Assembly (NCBI GenBank): GCA_043798775.1
Contig: JAZDOL010000056.1
Span: 1-20,230 of the forward strand
Reading direction: 5' to 3'
DNA: 20,230 bases
From: CAZUEG01 sp043798775
GTDB lineage: Bacteria; Patescibacteriota; Minisyncoccia; Minisyncoccales; GWA2-46-15
Shown: positions 12,679 through 20,230 of the stretch, one piece after another
Numbering within the stretch: the stretch's first letter is position 1
Layout of the letters: each line of letters opens with the position of its first letter
The notes under the pieces: model-generated
What the model was told of the DNA's origin: nothing
The model's input: the letters and a program-made list of their open reading frames with translations, nothing else
The model's database searches: none
Position numbers and translations under genes: made by a program

Positions 12679-13077
12679 ATGAATAATACATACACTTGGT
12701 ATCAAGCATTAATCAAACCGTTGTGGGCGCCACCGAGTTGGTTATTTGGACCAGTGTGGACTGTCTTATACGCAGTAATTATTATATCTTTTGGATTTGT
12801 ATTGTATAAGGCGTTTAATGGCAAGTTGCCATGGATTATCGCTTTGCCGTTTATTCTCAATCTGCTATTTAATATTGCCTTTACGCCATTACAATTTGGA
12901 CTAAGAAACAATCTGTTAGCGGCGATTGATATTATATTTGTTTTGACAACGCTTATTTGGTCTTTTATCGCTATTTGGCCGCAGATGCGATGGGTGGTTT
13001 ATGTCAATATTCCGTATTTATTGTGGGTATCTTTCGCCACTGTTTTACAAATAACGGTTACTTGGTTGAATAAATAA
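12679..13077 (+). CDS. tspO: TspO/MBR family membrane protein
   Basis: The protein has 132 residues and five hydrophobic helices. The signature YQALIKPLWAPPSWLFGPVWTVLY near the N-terminus and PYLLWVSFATVLQ near the C-terminus identify the TspO/peripheral benzodiazepine receptor family. Members bind tetrapyrroles or other hydrophobic ligands and regulate stress responses. The product is slightly shorter than most (about 150-160), the shortening being at the N-terminus, where the first helix begins almost at once. The structured segment upstream at 12557-12640 and its promoter probably control this gene. No tetrapyrrole genes are seen near it. Confidence 0.92.
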   Translation: MNNTYTWYQALIKPLWAPPSWLFGPVWTVLYAVIIISFGFVLYKAFNGKLPWIIALPFILNLLFNIAFTPLQFGLRNNLLAAIDIIFVLTTLIWSFIAIWPQMRWVVYVNIPYLLWVSFATVLQITVTWLNK

Positions 13078-13171
13078 TTAGGGAAAATACGTAAATGGTT
13101 TAGAGATAGCGATAAATGATTTTGTTCGCTCGATCACTCTGTCCGATTAGGGCGTTATATTAACAATTATA

Positions 13172-13849
13172 ATGGCCGGTATTAAAAAACAATTTTTGGA
13201 GTTTATCAAAGCGTCGAAAGACGCGCTGGTTTTGGCGTTCAAGATGGAGCCAAAATATATCTTCCTGTATTATTTGACGGCCTTCATTGGCGGGTTGGTG
13301 CCGGTTATTTATGCGTTTTTCTTTAGATTGGTTATCGATTCCCTTGTTAAAGGCGGGGCGGTAATAAACACTCCGGTCCCCATTCTTTATTTAGGTTTAT
13401 ATTTTCTCTTCCTTTATTTCAGCTCATCAATCTATTGGGGGGTAAACGCCAGCTATGTTGATTATCTATTGAGAAACCGTCTTCAAATGGGCTTGATGCA
13501 GAGGTTTCTAGCCAAAACTTCCACGCTGGACATGGTTTATTTGGACGATTCCGATACTCAAATTTACATTGCCAAAGTAAGAGAAAGCTATCAGTGGAAG
13601 ATACCGGATTTCATTAGAAATTGGTCATACTTATTTAGAAGCTTAATCGGAATCATTTCCGCATTTATTGCTCTTTCTCCTTTTGGCGTCGTGGCACCGG
13701 CTCTTGTTCTTGCTTTCGCTATTCCCAGGTCGTATTTCCGGGTCAGGCATGGAAATTTTGTTTGGTCGATGTTCGGCTCGGGAGCGCCGGAAGACGGTAA
13801 AAAGCAATTTAAAGGAGCTACAAATTATTACCAAGGATTATACGATTGA
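13172..13849 (+). pseudogene. ABC transporter membrane domain, 3'-truncated
   Basis: The 225-residue product has the start of an ABC exporter half: an N-terminal amphipathic stretch, transmembrane helices at about 31-51, 69-88 and 150-182 (two close together), and coupling-helix-like segments such as RNRLQMGLMQRFLAKTSTLDMVYLDDSDTQ. Relatives reach about 600 residues and end in an ATPase domain. Here family-like sequence stops after GNFVWSMFGSGAPE, near 13792, and 18 unrelated residues precede a stop. No Walker A or ABC signature is present, so the transporter cannot work alone. The lost part was replaced by an unrelated ORF end (next entry), showing a rearrangement. Confidence 0.75.
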
Positions 13850-14051
13850 ATACGGCTTTCAGTTGTTCGAGAAAACAGATAATAAAAAGATAAAGAAAAT
13901 ACGTTTTGACTATTTTCACGTAAAGGACAGTCCAAAGAGTGATTTAGACATTACTTTCGACGAGGCATTTATAGACAACATTAGACAGATTATTTCCGAA
14001 CTTTCTAAAGAATACAAGTGGCTTAAATTCGGAAAGATAAAAAATGCTTAA
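13794..14051 (+). pseudogene. C-terminal fragment of an unidentified protein
   Basis: Right after the ABC break, another frame reads about 83 residues, KSNLKELQIITKDYTIEYGFQLFEKTD and so on, ending LKFGKIKNA. It has beta-strand-like alternation (YTIEYGFQLFE, IRFDYFHVKD) and a C-terminal amphipathic helix. It has no start codon of its own except within the ABC sequence in a different frame, so it is most likely the tail of a gene whose front was lost. No family is recognised. Its stop lies two bases from the end of the convergent minus-strand gene. Confidence 0.4.
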
Positions 14052-14052
14052 G

Positions 14053-15015
14053 TTAACGCTTTTGGCCATTAATGTCATTAACTAAGAGGTAGGCGGAGTT
14101 ATTATCGCTCATTACCCGCAGTAGAACTAAAAACTCTTTGCCGAATGTTTTGATAATTTTGTTTATCAAGACATCGGTTTTTCCAAGAAAATGCGCTTGA
14201 TAAAAAGCTCTGACCGCTTTTTGATTTAATGTGCTATCATTCCCTCCAAATATGGCAGCTGCAACGGAATAAAGCACCTTTCTTTGGGGGTAGTACGGAA
14301 AACGAACAAAGGAGCCGTCATCTGCAACATGCATTATTTCGTCGGTTTCGCCAATCATTTCTCTTATGGCGATTTTTTCTTTTGCCTTAATTGTTTCGGG
14401 TGAATTTTGCCGTGCCTTTTCTTCTTTTAACAGGTAGCACCAATCAACAATAGAATTAAAATATTGTTTTTGAATATCACTAACAACCGCCTCGGCTAAG
14501 CCAAGGAAGCTGTGACAACAGCCGTTTTCCGGCCTTTTATTGTCGTAAATATCAATAGCGATACCTTTCTGGGACGGCGAGAAGGTATTTCCCTCGGCGA
14601 CAAAAGAAAGATAACTTTTAAGGTGGATGATTTCGTGAAAAATAGTGGCGGCTCGAATATACGGGCTTGCCGTAGCGTTAGCGTTTATAAGTATCGATTG
14701 TTGATTGGCCAGGTATATGCCCCTGGTATCTTGTTCGTTATGTTTTTTTATAAACTCGGTTTCCGGCAAAATATGAATATTATCGGCCGATACGTCAAAC
14801 GGCTTTCCGCCGCAAGAAAGAATTAGTTCGCCGGTAATATTGTTTGCCGCTTTTATCGCCTGAATATCGATGTTGTCTTTCGCGATTTCTTTTTCAAAAC
14901 GAGGTTGGTTATTAAAATTATCCAAAATCTTATTAATTATCGCTTTTTTGCCGGCTAAGAATATTTTCCCTTGGACTATCGGGTCGGGCCGTAAAAGTTT
15001 TTTATCGTCTTTCAT
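14053..15015 (-). CDS. HExxH-motif putative zinc metallopeptidase-like protein
   Basis: The protein has 320 residues and no signal peptide or transmembrane helix, so it is probably cytoplasmic. The centre contains AATIFHEIIHLKSY with His127-Glu128-x-x-His131, the zinc-binding motif of gluzincin-type peptidases. Glu174 in GLAEAVVSDI, 43 residues later, is a candidate third ligand. An FVRFPYYPQRKVLYSVA segment and a long helical C-terminus follow. No peptidase family could be named. Similar isolated HExxH proteins occur in CPR genomes, but their substrates are unknown. It is the only gene on this strand besides the methyltransferase. It ends two bases from the convergent fragment and begins 273 bases from the operon to its right. 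Confidence 0.6.
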   Translation of the reverse strand: MKDDKKLLRPDPIVQGKIFLAGKKAIINKILDNFNNQPRFEKEIAKDNIDIQAIKAANNITGELILSCGGKPFDVSADNIHILPETEFIKKHNEQDTRGIYLANQQSILINANATASPYIRAATIFHEIIHLKSYLSFVAEGNTFSPSQKGIAIDIYDNKRPENGCCHSFLGLAEAVVSDIQKQYFNSIVDWCYLLKEEKARQNSPETIKAKEKIAIREMIGETDEIMHVADDGSFVRFPYYPQRKVLYSVAAAIFGGNDSTLNQKAVRAFYQAHFLGKTDVLINKIIKTFGKEFLVLLRVMSDNNSAYLLVNDINGQKR

Positions 15016-15144
15016 AATTTCTGTAACGGTTAATTAATTATGGCAGAAAATAACGCAGATGATATTTTCAAACTGCTCATAATGTCATTATACAGGATAT
15101 CGGGATAAAGTTATAAGTGATAATTATGGCGTTCGGGGTTTTGT

Positions 15145-15177
15145 TTTTACCTACGGGGTCAGACCCCGTAGGTAAAA
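15145..15177. repeat. Perfect 33-base palindrome (GGGGTC-N-GACCCC type), copy 2
   Basis: Sixteen-base arms, TTTTACCTACGGGGTC and its complement, surround a single A. The core ACGGGGTC-N-GACCCCGT is shared with 652-672. It lies in the gap between the divergent HExxH gene and the operon starting at 15289. The A and T ends and GC-rich stem could also end transcription in both directions. Confidence 0.85.
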
Positions 15178-15288
15178 TATTTGGTGGATGGGGTGAAAAC
15201 TGATAGAATAGTACAAATGCCGCCGTTTTACAAATTGCCATTACTTATTTAAATAAATAGTTGATAACATATTTTACCGAACAATCTT

Positions 15289-15918
15289 ATGTTTAGAAAA
15301 GGTGAATTTATCGGCGACGGATCAGAGAAACAGGTATACGAAAACCTCGATGATCCAGAAACAGTAATCGCCGAAATAGACGATAGTGCTATTAGAAATA
15401 ACAGGCAATTAAAAAGCGCTTATTATTTACAGAAAATAAGGCATTGTTTGTTTCCTGATAATTTTCCTGATATACACGTTGTCTTTCGGGCCGAAAAAAA
15501 TATACTTGTTTCTGAAAAAATTAAGACTGAACCCGGTCATAGGGCTCATTATCTTCCGTCTTGGAAAAAAACATCTGAATCTAGTAGATTAGAAAACAGA
15601 TATTTTTCTGATATAGAAAAAGATCCGCGAAGAGACGAGCTGGAACAAGCCTTTAAGGAAGCAGGGCTATTTGTTGATATCACTACATATAATTATTCTC
15701 ACGATTCCAAGGGAAATATAGTTAACCTAGATATAGAAACCGGGTGGGATTATTACGCGGAGAAAATAGCGGCATTCTTTAAGCCAGAAAAAGTCCGAGT
15801 GGCAATTGATAAAATACCTGACGAAATAACCAAAAGAAGAGCTAGTCATTATTTAGATCGTTTGGAACAATTACTTACTGAAGAAAAACAATCTTCAAAC
15901 GATACGGTAAATAAATAA
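15289..15918 (+). CDS. Hypothetical protein with kinase-like pattern
   Basis: The protein has 209 residues. The N-terminus, FIGDGSEKQVYENLDDPETVIAEID, reads like the glycine-rich loop and first strands of a bacterial protein/small-molecule kinase fold. The middle VVFRAEKNILVSEKI could be the hinge strands, and NYSHDSKGNIVNLDIETGWD resembles the catalytic and DFG-like segments (Asn ... LDIE). The classic HxD is not obvious, so it may be an inactive or divergent kinase-like protein. It starts a run of four genes in one direction: 16 bases separate it from the Maf-like gene. The fold is inferred from pattern only. Confidence 0.45.
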   Translation: MFRKGEFIGDGSEKQVYENLDDPETVIAEIDDSAIRNNRQLKSAYYLQKIRHCLFPDNFPDIHVVFRAEKNILVSEKIKTEPGHRAHYLPSWKKTSESSRLENRYFSDIEKDPRRDELEQAFKEAGLFVDITTYNYSHDSKGNIVNLDIETGWDYYAEKIAAFFKPEKVRVAIDKIPDEITKRRASHYLDRLEQLLTEEKQSSNDTVNK

Positions 15919-15934
15919 CTATTATGTCTAGACT

Positions 15935-16528
15935 ATGACAAAAATAATTCTGGCAACAACATCGCCATACCGAATTGAGGCATTTAAATTTTTGGGAATT
16001 AATTTTGTAGCGGAAGGAAGCAAGGTTGATGAGTCTCTGGTTGAAAGAACCGATCCTGAAAAACTGGTAAGCGTATTGTCTAAGATGAAAGCCGAGGCTG
16101 TTAGTAAAAACCACAGCGACGCGACTGTTATCGGCATGGATTCTGTCGGTTGTTTTAATGGTAAAATATTAGAGAAGCCTAAATCAAGAGAAGAGGGGTT
16201 TGCGAGATTGGTCTCCCTTTCAGAAAACTGTTTTCAGTTTTATACCGGAATATATATGATAAACACGGCAGATAAAAAAGAGTTATCACGGGTTGTGATA
16301 ACCGATGCGTGCTTTAGAAAAATCAATGAATCGGAAATAAATCAATATTTAAACGAAGATCCAAATTTTATGACCTATGCCTTGGGCTTTGACTCGCTTG
16401 GCCACTTCAGTTCAACATTTATCTCAAAAATAGAGGGGAGTTATAATAATGTCTTAAGAGGAATACCTCTCGAAGTAATAGTCGAGATGCTTTATAATAT
16501 GGGATACAAAACAAATAAACGAGCATAG
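15935..16528 (+). CDS. Maf-like nucleoside triphosphate pyrophosphatase
   Basis: The protein has 197 residues, the usual family length. It starts ILATTSPYRIEAFKFLGINF, matching the LASxSPRRxELL signature. VDES (31-34), VIGMDSVGCF with Asp69, and ILEKPKSREEGFARLVSLS follow, and it ends SYNNVLRGIPLEVIVEMLYNMGY. Maf proteins hydrolyse dTTP, UTP or modified (methylated) nucleotides to the monophosphate and slow septation when overproduced. Arg-Arg in the first motif is Tyr-Arg here. The residues after the catalytic Asp differ from the common DTVV, so substrate choice may differ. It lies in the operon with acd. Confidence 0.85.
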   Translation: MTKIILATTSPYRIEAFKFLGINFVAEGSKVDESLVERTDPEKLVSVLSKMKAEAVSKNHSDATVIGMDSVGCFNGKILEKPKSREEGFARLVSLSENCFQFYTGIYMINTADKKELSRVVITDACFRKINESEINQYLNEDPNFMTYALGFDSLGHFSSTFISKIEGSYNNVLRGIPLEVIVEMLYNMGYKTNKRA

Positions 16529-16566
16529 GGTAAGAGGATTTTATTTATCGACCAAAAAATCTGATT

Positions 16567-18678
16567 ATGGAAAATATGCCAATTAGCCAAATTGATAAAT
16601 TTTTTAACCCGCAAAACATTGCCGTTATTGGCGCGAATAATCGCGAAGATAGCGCCGGTTTTTCGATATTTAAGAACATTAAAAGCAGTTTTAAGGGTAA
16701 GGTATATCCCGTAAATAACAGCGCCGATATTATCCAAGGAGAAAAAGCATATCCGTCGGTTAGTCAATTGCCGGAAAAAATTGACTTGGCGATTATCGCC
16801 ACCCCGGCACCGACAGTTCTTGGTTTGGTTGAAGAATGCGGAAAAGCGGGGATTGGCAGTGTTGTAATTATTTCCTCCGGATTCCTGGAAGCCGGAGATA
16901 GTGGAAAAGAATTATTTAAACAAATTAAGTCAGTAGGAAATAAATATGGGATAAAAATCCTTGGCCCGAATTGTCTTGGATTTATCAATCCCCAAATATC
17001 TCTTAATGCCAGCTTTGCTCCCTCGATGCCTAATAACGGGGGAATTGCTTTTATTTCCCAAAGCGGCGCATTATGCAATACGTTTCTTGACTGGTCCATC
17101 AATGACCGCATCGGATACAGCTATTTCGTGTCCATCGGTTCGATGGTTGATGTTGGTTTTGATGAGTTAATTGATTACTTCAACGGCCGGCCGGAAGTGA
17201 ATAGCATTCTTTTGTATATGGAGTCGGTTAATGATGCGAAAAAATTTATGGAAGCAGTTCGGAATTTCAGCCGAAAAAAACCGATTGTGGTACTGAAGGC
17301 CGGCATCGGAATTCAGGGCGCTAAAGCAGTGGCTTCGCATACGGGAACGATTGCCGGTGATGATCGGATATTCGATGCGGTATTCAAGGAAATCGGGGCA
17401 ATTCGCGTTAATACTATCAGCGAATTATATAATTATGCGAAAATATTAAATCGGTACAAGGAGGCGTCAGGAAACCGTCTGGTAATTGTTACCAATGCCG
17501 GAGGACCGGCGGTAATCGCCACCGATTATTTAATCGGCCACGGAGGTAATTTGGCGGAGATCTCCAGTGAAGACATAAAAGAGCTCAACAAAACAATGCC
17601 GCCCGCCTGGAGCAAGGGAAATCCAATCGATATTCTGGGAGACGCCGGACCGCGCCATTACCAAAGCGCCGTTGAGATGTGTTTAAAAAATCCGGATGTC
17701 GACGGAATAATGCTAATTCTTACTCCGCAGGCAATAACCGACACCGAGGGGATTGCCAAAGCGATTATTAGTCTGCCTAAGATAGAGACTAAACCGGTAT
17801 TCGCTTCTTTCATGGGCGAGCATTTGGTCAGAAGAGGTGTGGATATTCTTCTTGAAAGCGGAATACCTGTATTTCGTACGCCGGAGCAGGCAATAAGGTG
17901 TTTCTTGGGGCTTCAAGAGTGGCAAAATAATTCAGCAAAAGCAAGTGATTTCTATAAAACGGATGCTTTAGCAGAAAGCCACCACGACAAACATATCGCA
18001 GAGAAAATTATCAGCGATTATAAACAAAAACAGCAATTCATAATTACCGGAGGCAATACATTAAATCTTATCGCCAGCTACGGAATGCCGGTTAATCCTA
18101 TGTATAAAGTTAAGACTAAGAAAGAGGCAATAAAAATTGCCGATAAAATAGGGTATCCGGTTGCCATGAAGGTTGAGGTTGAGGGATTATTGCATAAAAC
18201 CGACATTGGCGGCGTACGATTAAATATCCAAGACGCAAAAGAAGTCGGACGGATCTTTAATAAATTATCCGAAAATTCAGAAAAAATCGGCGTCGTAAAG
18301 GGGATAACAATCGAGAAAATGATAACGAAGAAATATGAATTATTTGTCGGTTTTAAAAAAGATTCTTTATTCGGGCCGGTTATTGTATTCGGGACGGGCG
18401 GGGTGGGCGTTGAAGTATATAACGATACGGCAATCGGGTTATTGCCGATTAATATGGCATCAGCCGGACGCTTAATTGATAAAACAAAAATCGGCACCCT
18501 GCTAAAGGGTTATCGCAACCAGAAAAGCGCCGATATTCAATCGATCAAATCAGCCCTTGTTAATCTGTCTTGTCTGATAATGGATTTTCCGCAGATTAAA
18601 GAAGTTGATATCAATCCGTTATTCGCCGACGAGGATGGGGTTATTGCCGTCGATGCAAAAATCATCTTGGAAGAATAG
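16567..18678 (+). CDS. acd: ADP-forming acetate-CoA ligase (fused alpha-beta acyl-CoA synthetase)
   Basis: The protein has 703 residues, the length of single-chain ADP-forming acetyl-CoA synthetases. The N-terminal CoA-binding domain has NIAVIGANN (17-25), then a succinyl-CoA-ligase-like pair with ILGPNCLGF and the phospho-His loop at His258 in ASHTGTIAGDDRIFDA. The C-terminal ATP-grasp domain (about 490-703) has YPVAMKVEVEGLLHKTDIGGVRL, FGTGGVGVEVY and the ending VDINPLFAD. The enzyme turns acetyl-CoA, ADP and phosphate into acetate, CoA and ATP, giving fermentative bacteria ATP by substrate-level phosphorylation. All key motifs are visible. It precedes the MBL gene by 25 bases. Confidence 0.95.
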   Translation: MENMPISQIDKFFNPQNIAVIGANNREDSAGFSIFKNIKSSFKGKVYPVNNSADIIQGEKAYPSVSQLPEKIDLAIIATPAPTVLGLVEECGKAGIGSVVIISSGFLEAGDSGKELFKQIKSVGNKYGIKILGPNCLGFINPQISLNASFAPSMPNNGGIAFISQSGALCNTFLDWSINDRIGYSYFVSIGSMVDVGFDELIDYFNGRPEVNSILLYMESVNDAKKFMEAVRNFSRKKPIVVLKAGIGIQGAKAVASHTGTIAGDDRIFDAVFKEIGAIRVNTISELYNYAKILNRYKEASGNRLVIVTNAGGPAVIATDYLIGHGGNLAEISSEDIKELNKTMPPAWSKGNPIDILGDAGPRHYQSAVEMCLKNPDVDGIMLILTPQAITDTEGIAKAIISLPKIETKPVFASFMGEHLVRRGVDILLESGIPVFRTPEQAIRCFLGLQEWQNNSAKASDFYKTDALAESHHDKHIAEKIISDYKQKQQFIITGGNTLNLIASYGMPVNPMYKVKTKKEAIKIADKIGYPVAMKVEVEGLLHKTDIGGVRLNIQDAKEVGRIFNKLSENSEKIGVVKGITIEKMITKKYELFVGFKKDSLFGPVIVFGTGGVGVEVYNDTAIGLLPINMASAGRLIDKTKIGTLLKGYRNQKSADIQSIKSALVNLSCLIMDFPQIKEVDINPLFADEDGVIAVDAKIILEE

Positions 18679-18703
18679 ACGTATTTTTTGGCACAACAGA
18701 CGC

Positions 18704-20098
18704 ATGAAAATCACTTTTTATGGCGCGGCGAATACGGTAACCGGATCAAAACATCTAATTGAAATCGGTGATTTTAAATTGCTTTTAGACTGCGGCCTGT
18801 ATCAGGGAAAAAACATTGATGCCGATAAATTGAACAGCGCTCTCCCATTTAACGCGAAAGAAATTGACGCGGTTATTCTTTCCCATGCCCACCTTGACCA
18901 TTGCGGAGCATTGCCATTATTGGTAAAAAATGGATATTTGGGAAAAATATACTCTACTGGAGCAACGAGAGATATCGCTCAATACATTATGACGGATAGC
19001 GCTTCAATACAAAAACACGAAGCCACCGAAAGAGGGGATAAGAAACAATCAATCACGCCAATTTATACCGAACAAGACGTTGAAGAGACGATGAGAAGGT
19101 TTATTATTACCCCTTATTATCGCGACTCTGGGAGATGGACGAAAATTAATGATAATATTAGTTTCAAATTTTATGACGCCGGACATATTCTTGGGTCAGC
19201 GGTAACTCTGTTGAAAGTTAACGACAGTGGCGCGCTAAAAACTTTGGCATATACCGGTGATTTGGGAAGACCGTTTTTGCCAATCCTGCGAGCGCCGGAA
19301 TTTATCGAAGAGGCGGTTGACGATTTGGTAATGGAATGTACCTATGGCGACAAAAGTCATCGGCCGTTTGACGATGTGTTGAACGAACTAAAATCGATAA
19401 TCTCTTCCGCGGTCAGTAAAAAAAGCAAAATTATCATTCCCGCTTTTTCCGTTGGCAGAACCCAAGAAATTGTCTACATCCTTCACAAACTAACCAACGA
19501 GAGAGCAATCCCGGCCTTACCGATATTTGTAGATAGCCCGACGGGAAGAAATGTTACCGCTATTTTTCCAAGATATATCAAGGATTTTGACGAAGAATAT
19601 TGGCGGGACTTTGGCAAAAAAAACAAATCAGCTTTTCAATTTACGAATTTAAAATATATCAAATCACACAAGGAATCATTGGGGCTTAGTCGGAAGTCGG
19701 GGCCATTGATAATAATATCCTCGTCGGGAATGGCGGAAGGGGGGAGAGTTGTTTATCATCTGAAAAATAATATTGGCAATAGAAATAGCATTATTCTTAT
19801 TACCGGCTATCAGGCAGAGGATACATTGGGAAGAAAAATACAAGAAGGAAATGATTTGGTGACAATTTTAGGCGAAAATTATCCGGTAAGGGCAAAAATA
19901 ATTACTTTAGACGAATTAAGCGCCCATGCCGGTCAGGATGATCTCATCTCTTTCATTAGAGGAGTTAAGAACCTTAAACGGTTATTTTTAGTTCATACCG
20001 AAAAAGCAAAGTCCGGTATTTTCAAAAATTTAGTTAACGAGAAGTATCCGTTAATTAATATTAGCGTGCCGTCGTCGGGTGAGGTTTATAATGTTTGA
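18704..20098 (+). CDS. Metallo-beta-lactamase/beta-CASP RNase-like enzyme
   Basis: The protein has 464 residues. The MBL domain has FYGAANTVTGSKHL, LLLDCGLYQG, the zinc motif HAHLDH (61-66), and DAGHILGSA. The beta-CASP insert begins around IIIPAFSVGRTQEIVYIL, and the C-terminal motifs are SGMAEGGRVVYHL, LITGYQAEDTLGRK and DELSAHAGQDDL. This is the YSH1/CPSF-like arrangement, which cuts RNA endonucleolytically. Archaea and CPR bacteria use such enzymes in RNA processing. The frame is open from 18605, inside acd, but ATG 18704 is chosen because the family's strand KITFYGAANTVTGS begins there. It is the last intact gene of the run starting at 15289. Confidence 0.92.
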   Translation: MKITFYGAANTVTGSKHLIEIGDFKLLLDCGLYQGKNIDADKLNSALPFNAKEIDAVILSHAHLDHCGALPLLVKNGYLGKIYSTGATRDIAQYIMTDSASIQKHEATERGDKKQSITPIYTEQDVEETMRRFIITPYYRDSGRWTKINDNISFKFYDAGHILGSAVTLLKVNDSGALKTLAYTGDLGRPFLPILRAPEFIEEAVDDLVMECTYGDKSHRPFDDVLNELKSIISSAVSKKSKIIIPAFSVGRTQEIVYILHKLTNERAIPALPIFVDSPTGRNVTAIFPRYIKDFDEEYWRDFGKKNKSAFQFTNLKYIKSHKESLGLSRKSGPLIIISSSGMAEGGRVVYHLKNNIGNRNSIILITGYQAEDTLGRKIQEGNDLVTILGENYPVRAKIITLDELSAHAGQDDLISFIRGVKNLKRLFLVHTEKAKSGIFKNLVNEKYPLINISVPSSGEVYNV

Positions 20099-20167
20099 TT
20101 GAAGGATGCGTAAAACCTTTACTAAAATCGTTCTCTATGTTCAAATAAAAACGAAAGGGGGCAATAC

Positions 20168-20230
20168 ATGCTTAAAGTCATAGGATGCCTTGCGTTTTGG
20201 GTCATCGTCGCCTTCATGGCGATAATGGCG
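20168..20230 (+). CDS. Start of a membrane or secreted protein, partial
   Basis: ATG 20168 follows a good Shine-Dalgarno sequence, AAAGGGGG, seven to eight bases upstream, one of the clearest in the window. The 21 residues before the edge are almost all hydrophobic: MLKVIGCLAFWVIVAFMAIM. This is either a signal peptide or a first transmembrane helix. A Cys at position 7 does not make a convincing lipobox. The function cannot be told. Confidence 0.6.
   Translation, partial: MLKVIGCLAFWVIVAFMAIMA

Noticed and set aside
13668..13793. Alternative frame inside the ABC transporter fragment extending the downstream ORF upstream to an ATG
   Set aside because: The part before about 13794 is the out-of-frame copy of transporter sequence; only the later part looks like genuine protein.

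Overview
The window looks like a piece of an AT-rich bacterial genome of the Patescibacteria/CPR type, probably Parcubacteria-like. This rests on gene content: an orphan histidine kinase with a Cys-containing N-terminus, a DUF4143-type ATPase, a LabA-like NYN remnant, RhuM and Bro-N remnants, a fused ADP-forming acyl-CoA synthetase, many short hypothetical genes, and GC-rich palindromes between AT-rich genes. TGA behaves as a normal stop (it ends sufE and the nucleotidyltransferase in ATGA overlaps), so the standard bacterial code fits. The lineage is an inference; there is no rRNA or marker gene here.

Region 1 (1-4737) is accessory DNA. It holds the tail of a probable DUF262 (GmrSD-like) protein, an EVE/PUA-like reader-type domain, a MazG-type pyrophosphohydrolase and a two-helix membrane-anchored Mrr-like nuclease. 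Then come broken antirepressor-type genes (RhuM, Bro-N), two tiny ORFs, and an intact AAA_14/DUF4143 ATPase. That ATPase has a near-consensus sigma70 promoter whose -10 box lies inside an 11-bp-arm inverted repeat, and a 127-bp identical GC-rich direct repeat lies on each side of it. The first four genes could form a modification-sensing defence cluster.

Region 2 (4738-8184) contains a hairpin-rich spacer and a compact sulfur operon, sufS-sufE-cysK. It would make cysteine and mobilise its sulfur as persulfide. A DUF4395-like membrane protein follows. Region 3 (8185-11115) has a short tandem repeat, the orphan histidine kinase, a convergent SAM methyltransferase with different base composition, and a frameshifted NYN nuclease remnant.

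Region 4 (11116-15288) contains a cytidylyltransferase-like gene overlapping an EamA transporter. Next is a promoter followed by a structured, terminator-ended RNA segment just ahead of a TspO/MBR gene. Then come an ABC transporter membrane half broken at a junction with an unrelated ORF, a minus-strand HExxH protein, and a large perfect palindrome. Region 5 (15289-20230) looks like one operon: a kinase-like protein, a Maf-like pyrophosphatase, a fused ADP-forming acetate-CoA ligase (ATP from acetyl-CoA) and a beta-CASP metallo-beta-lactamase RNase-like enzyme. The start of another membrane or secreted protein lies at the right edge.

The most interesting signals are the operator-like palindrome over the ATPase promoter, the 127-bp repeats flanking that ATPase, and the possible small RNA or attenuator leader at 12523-12640.
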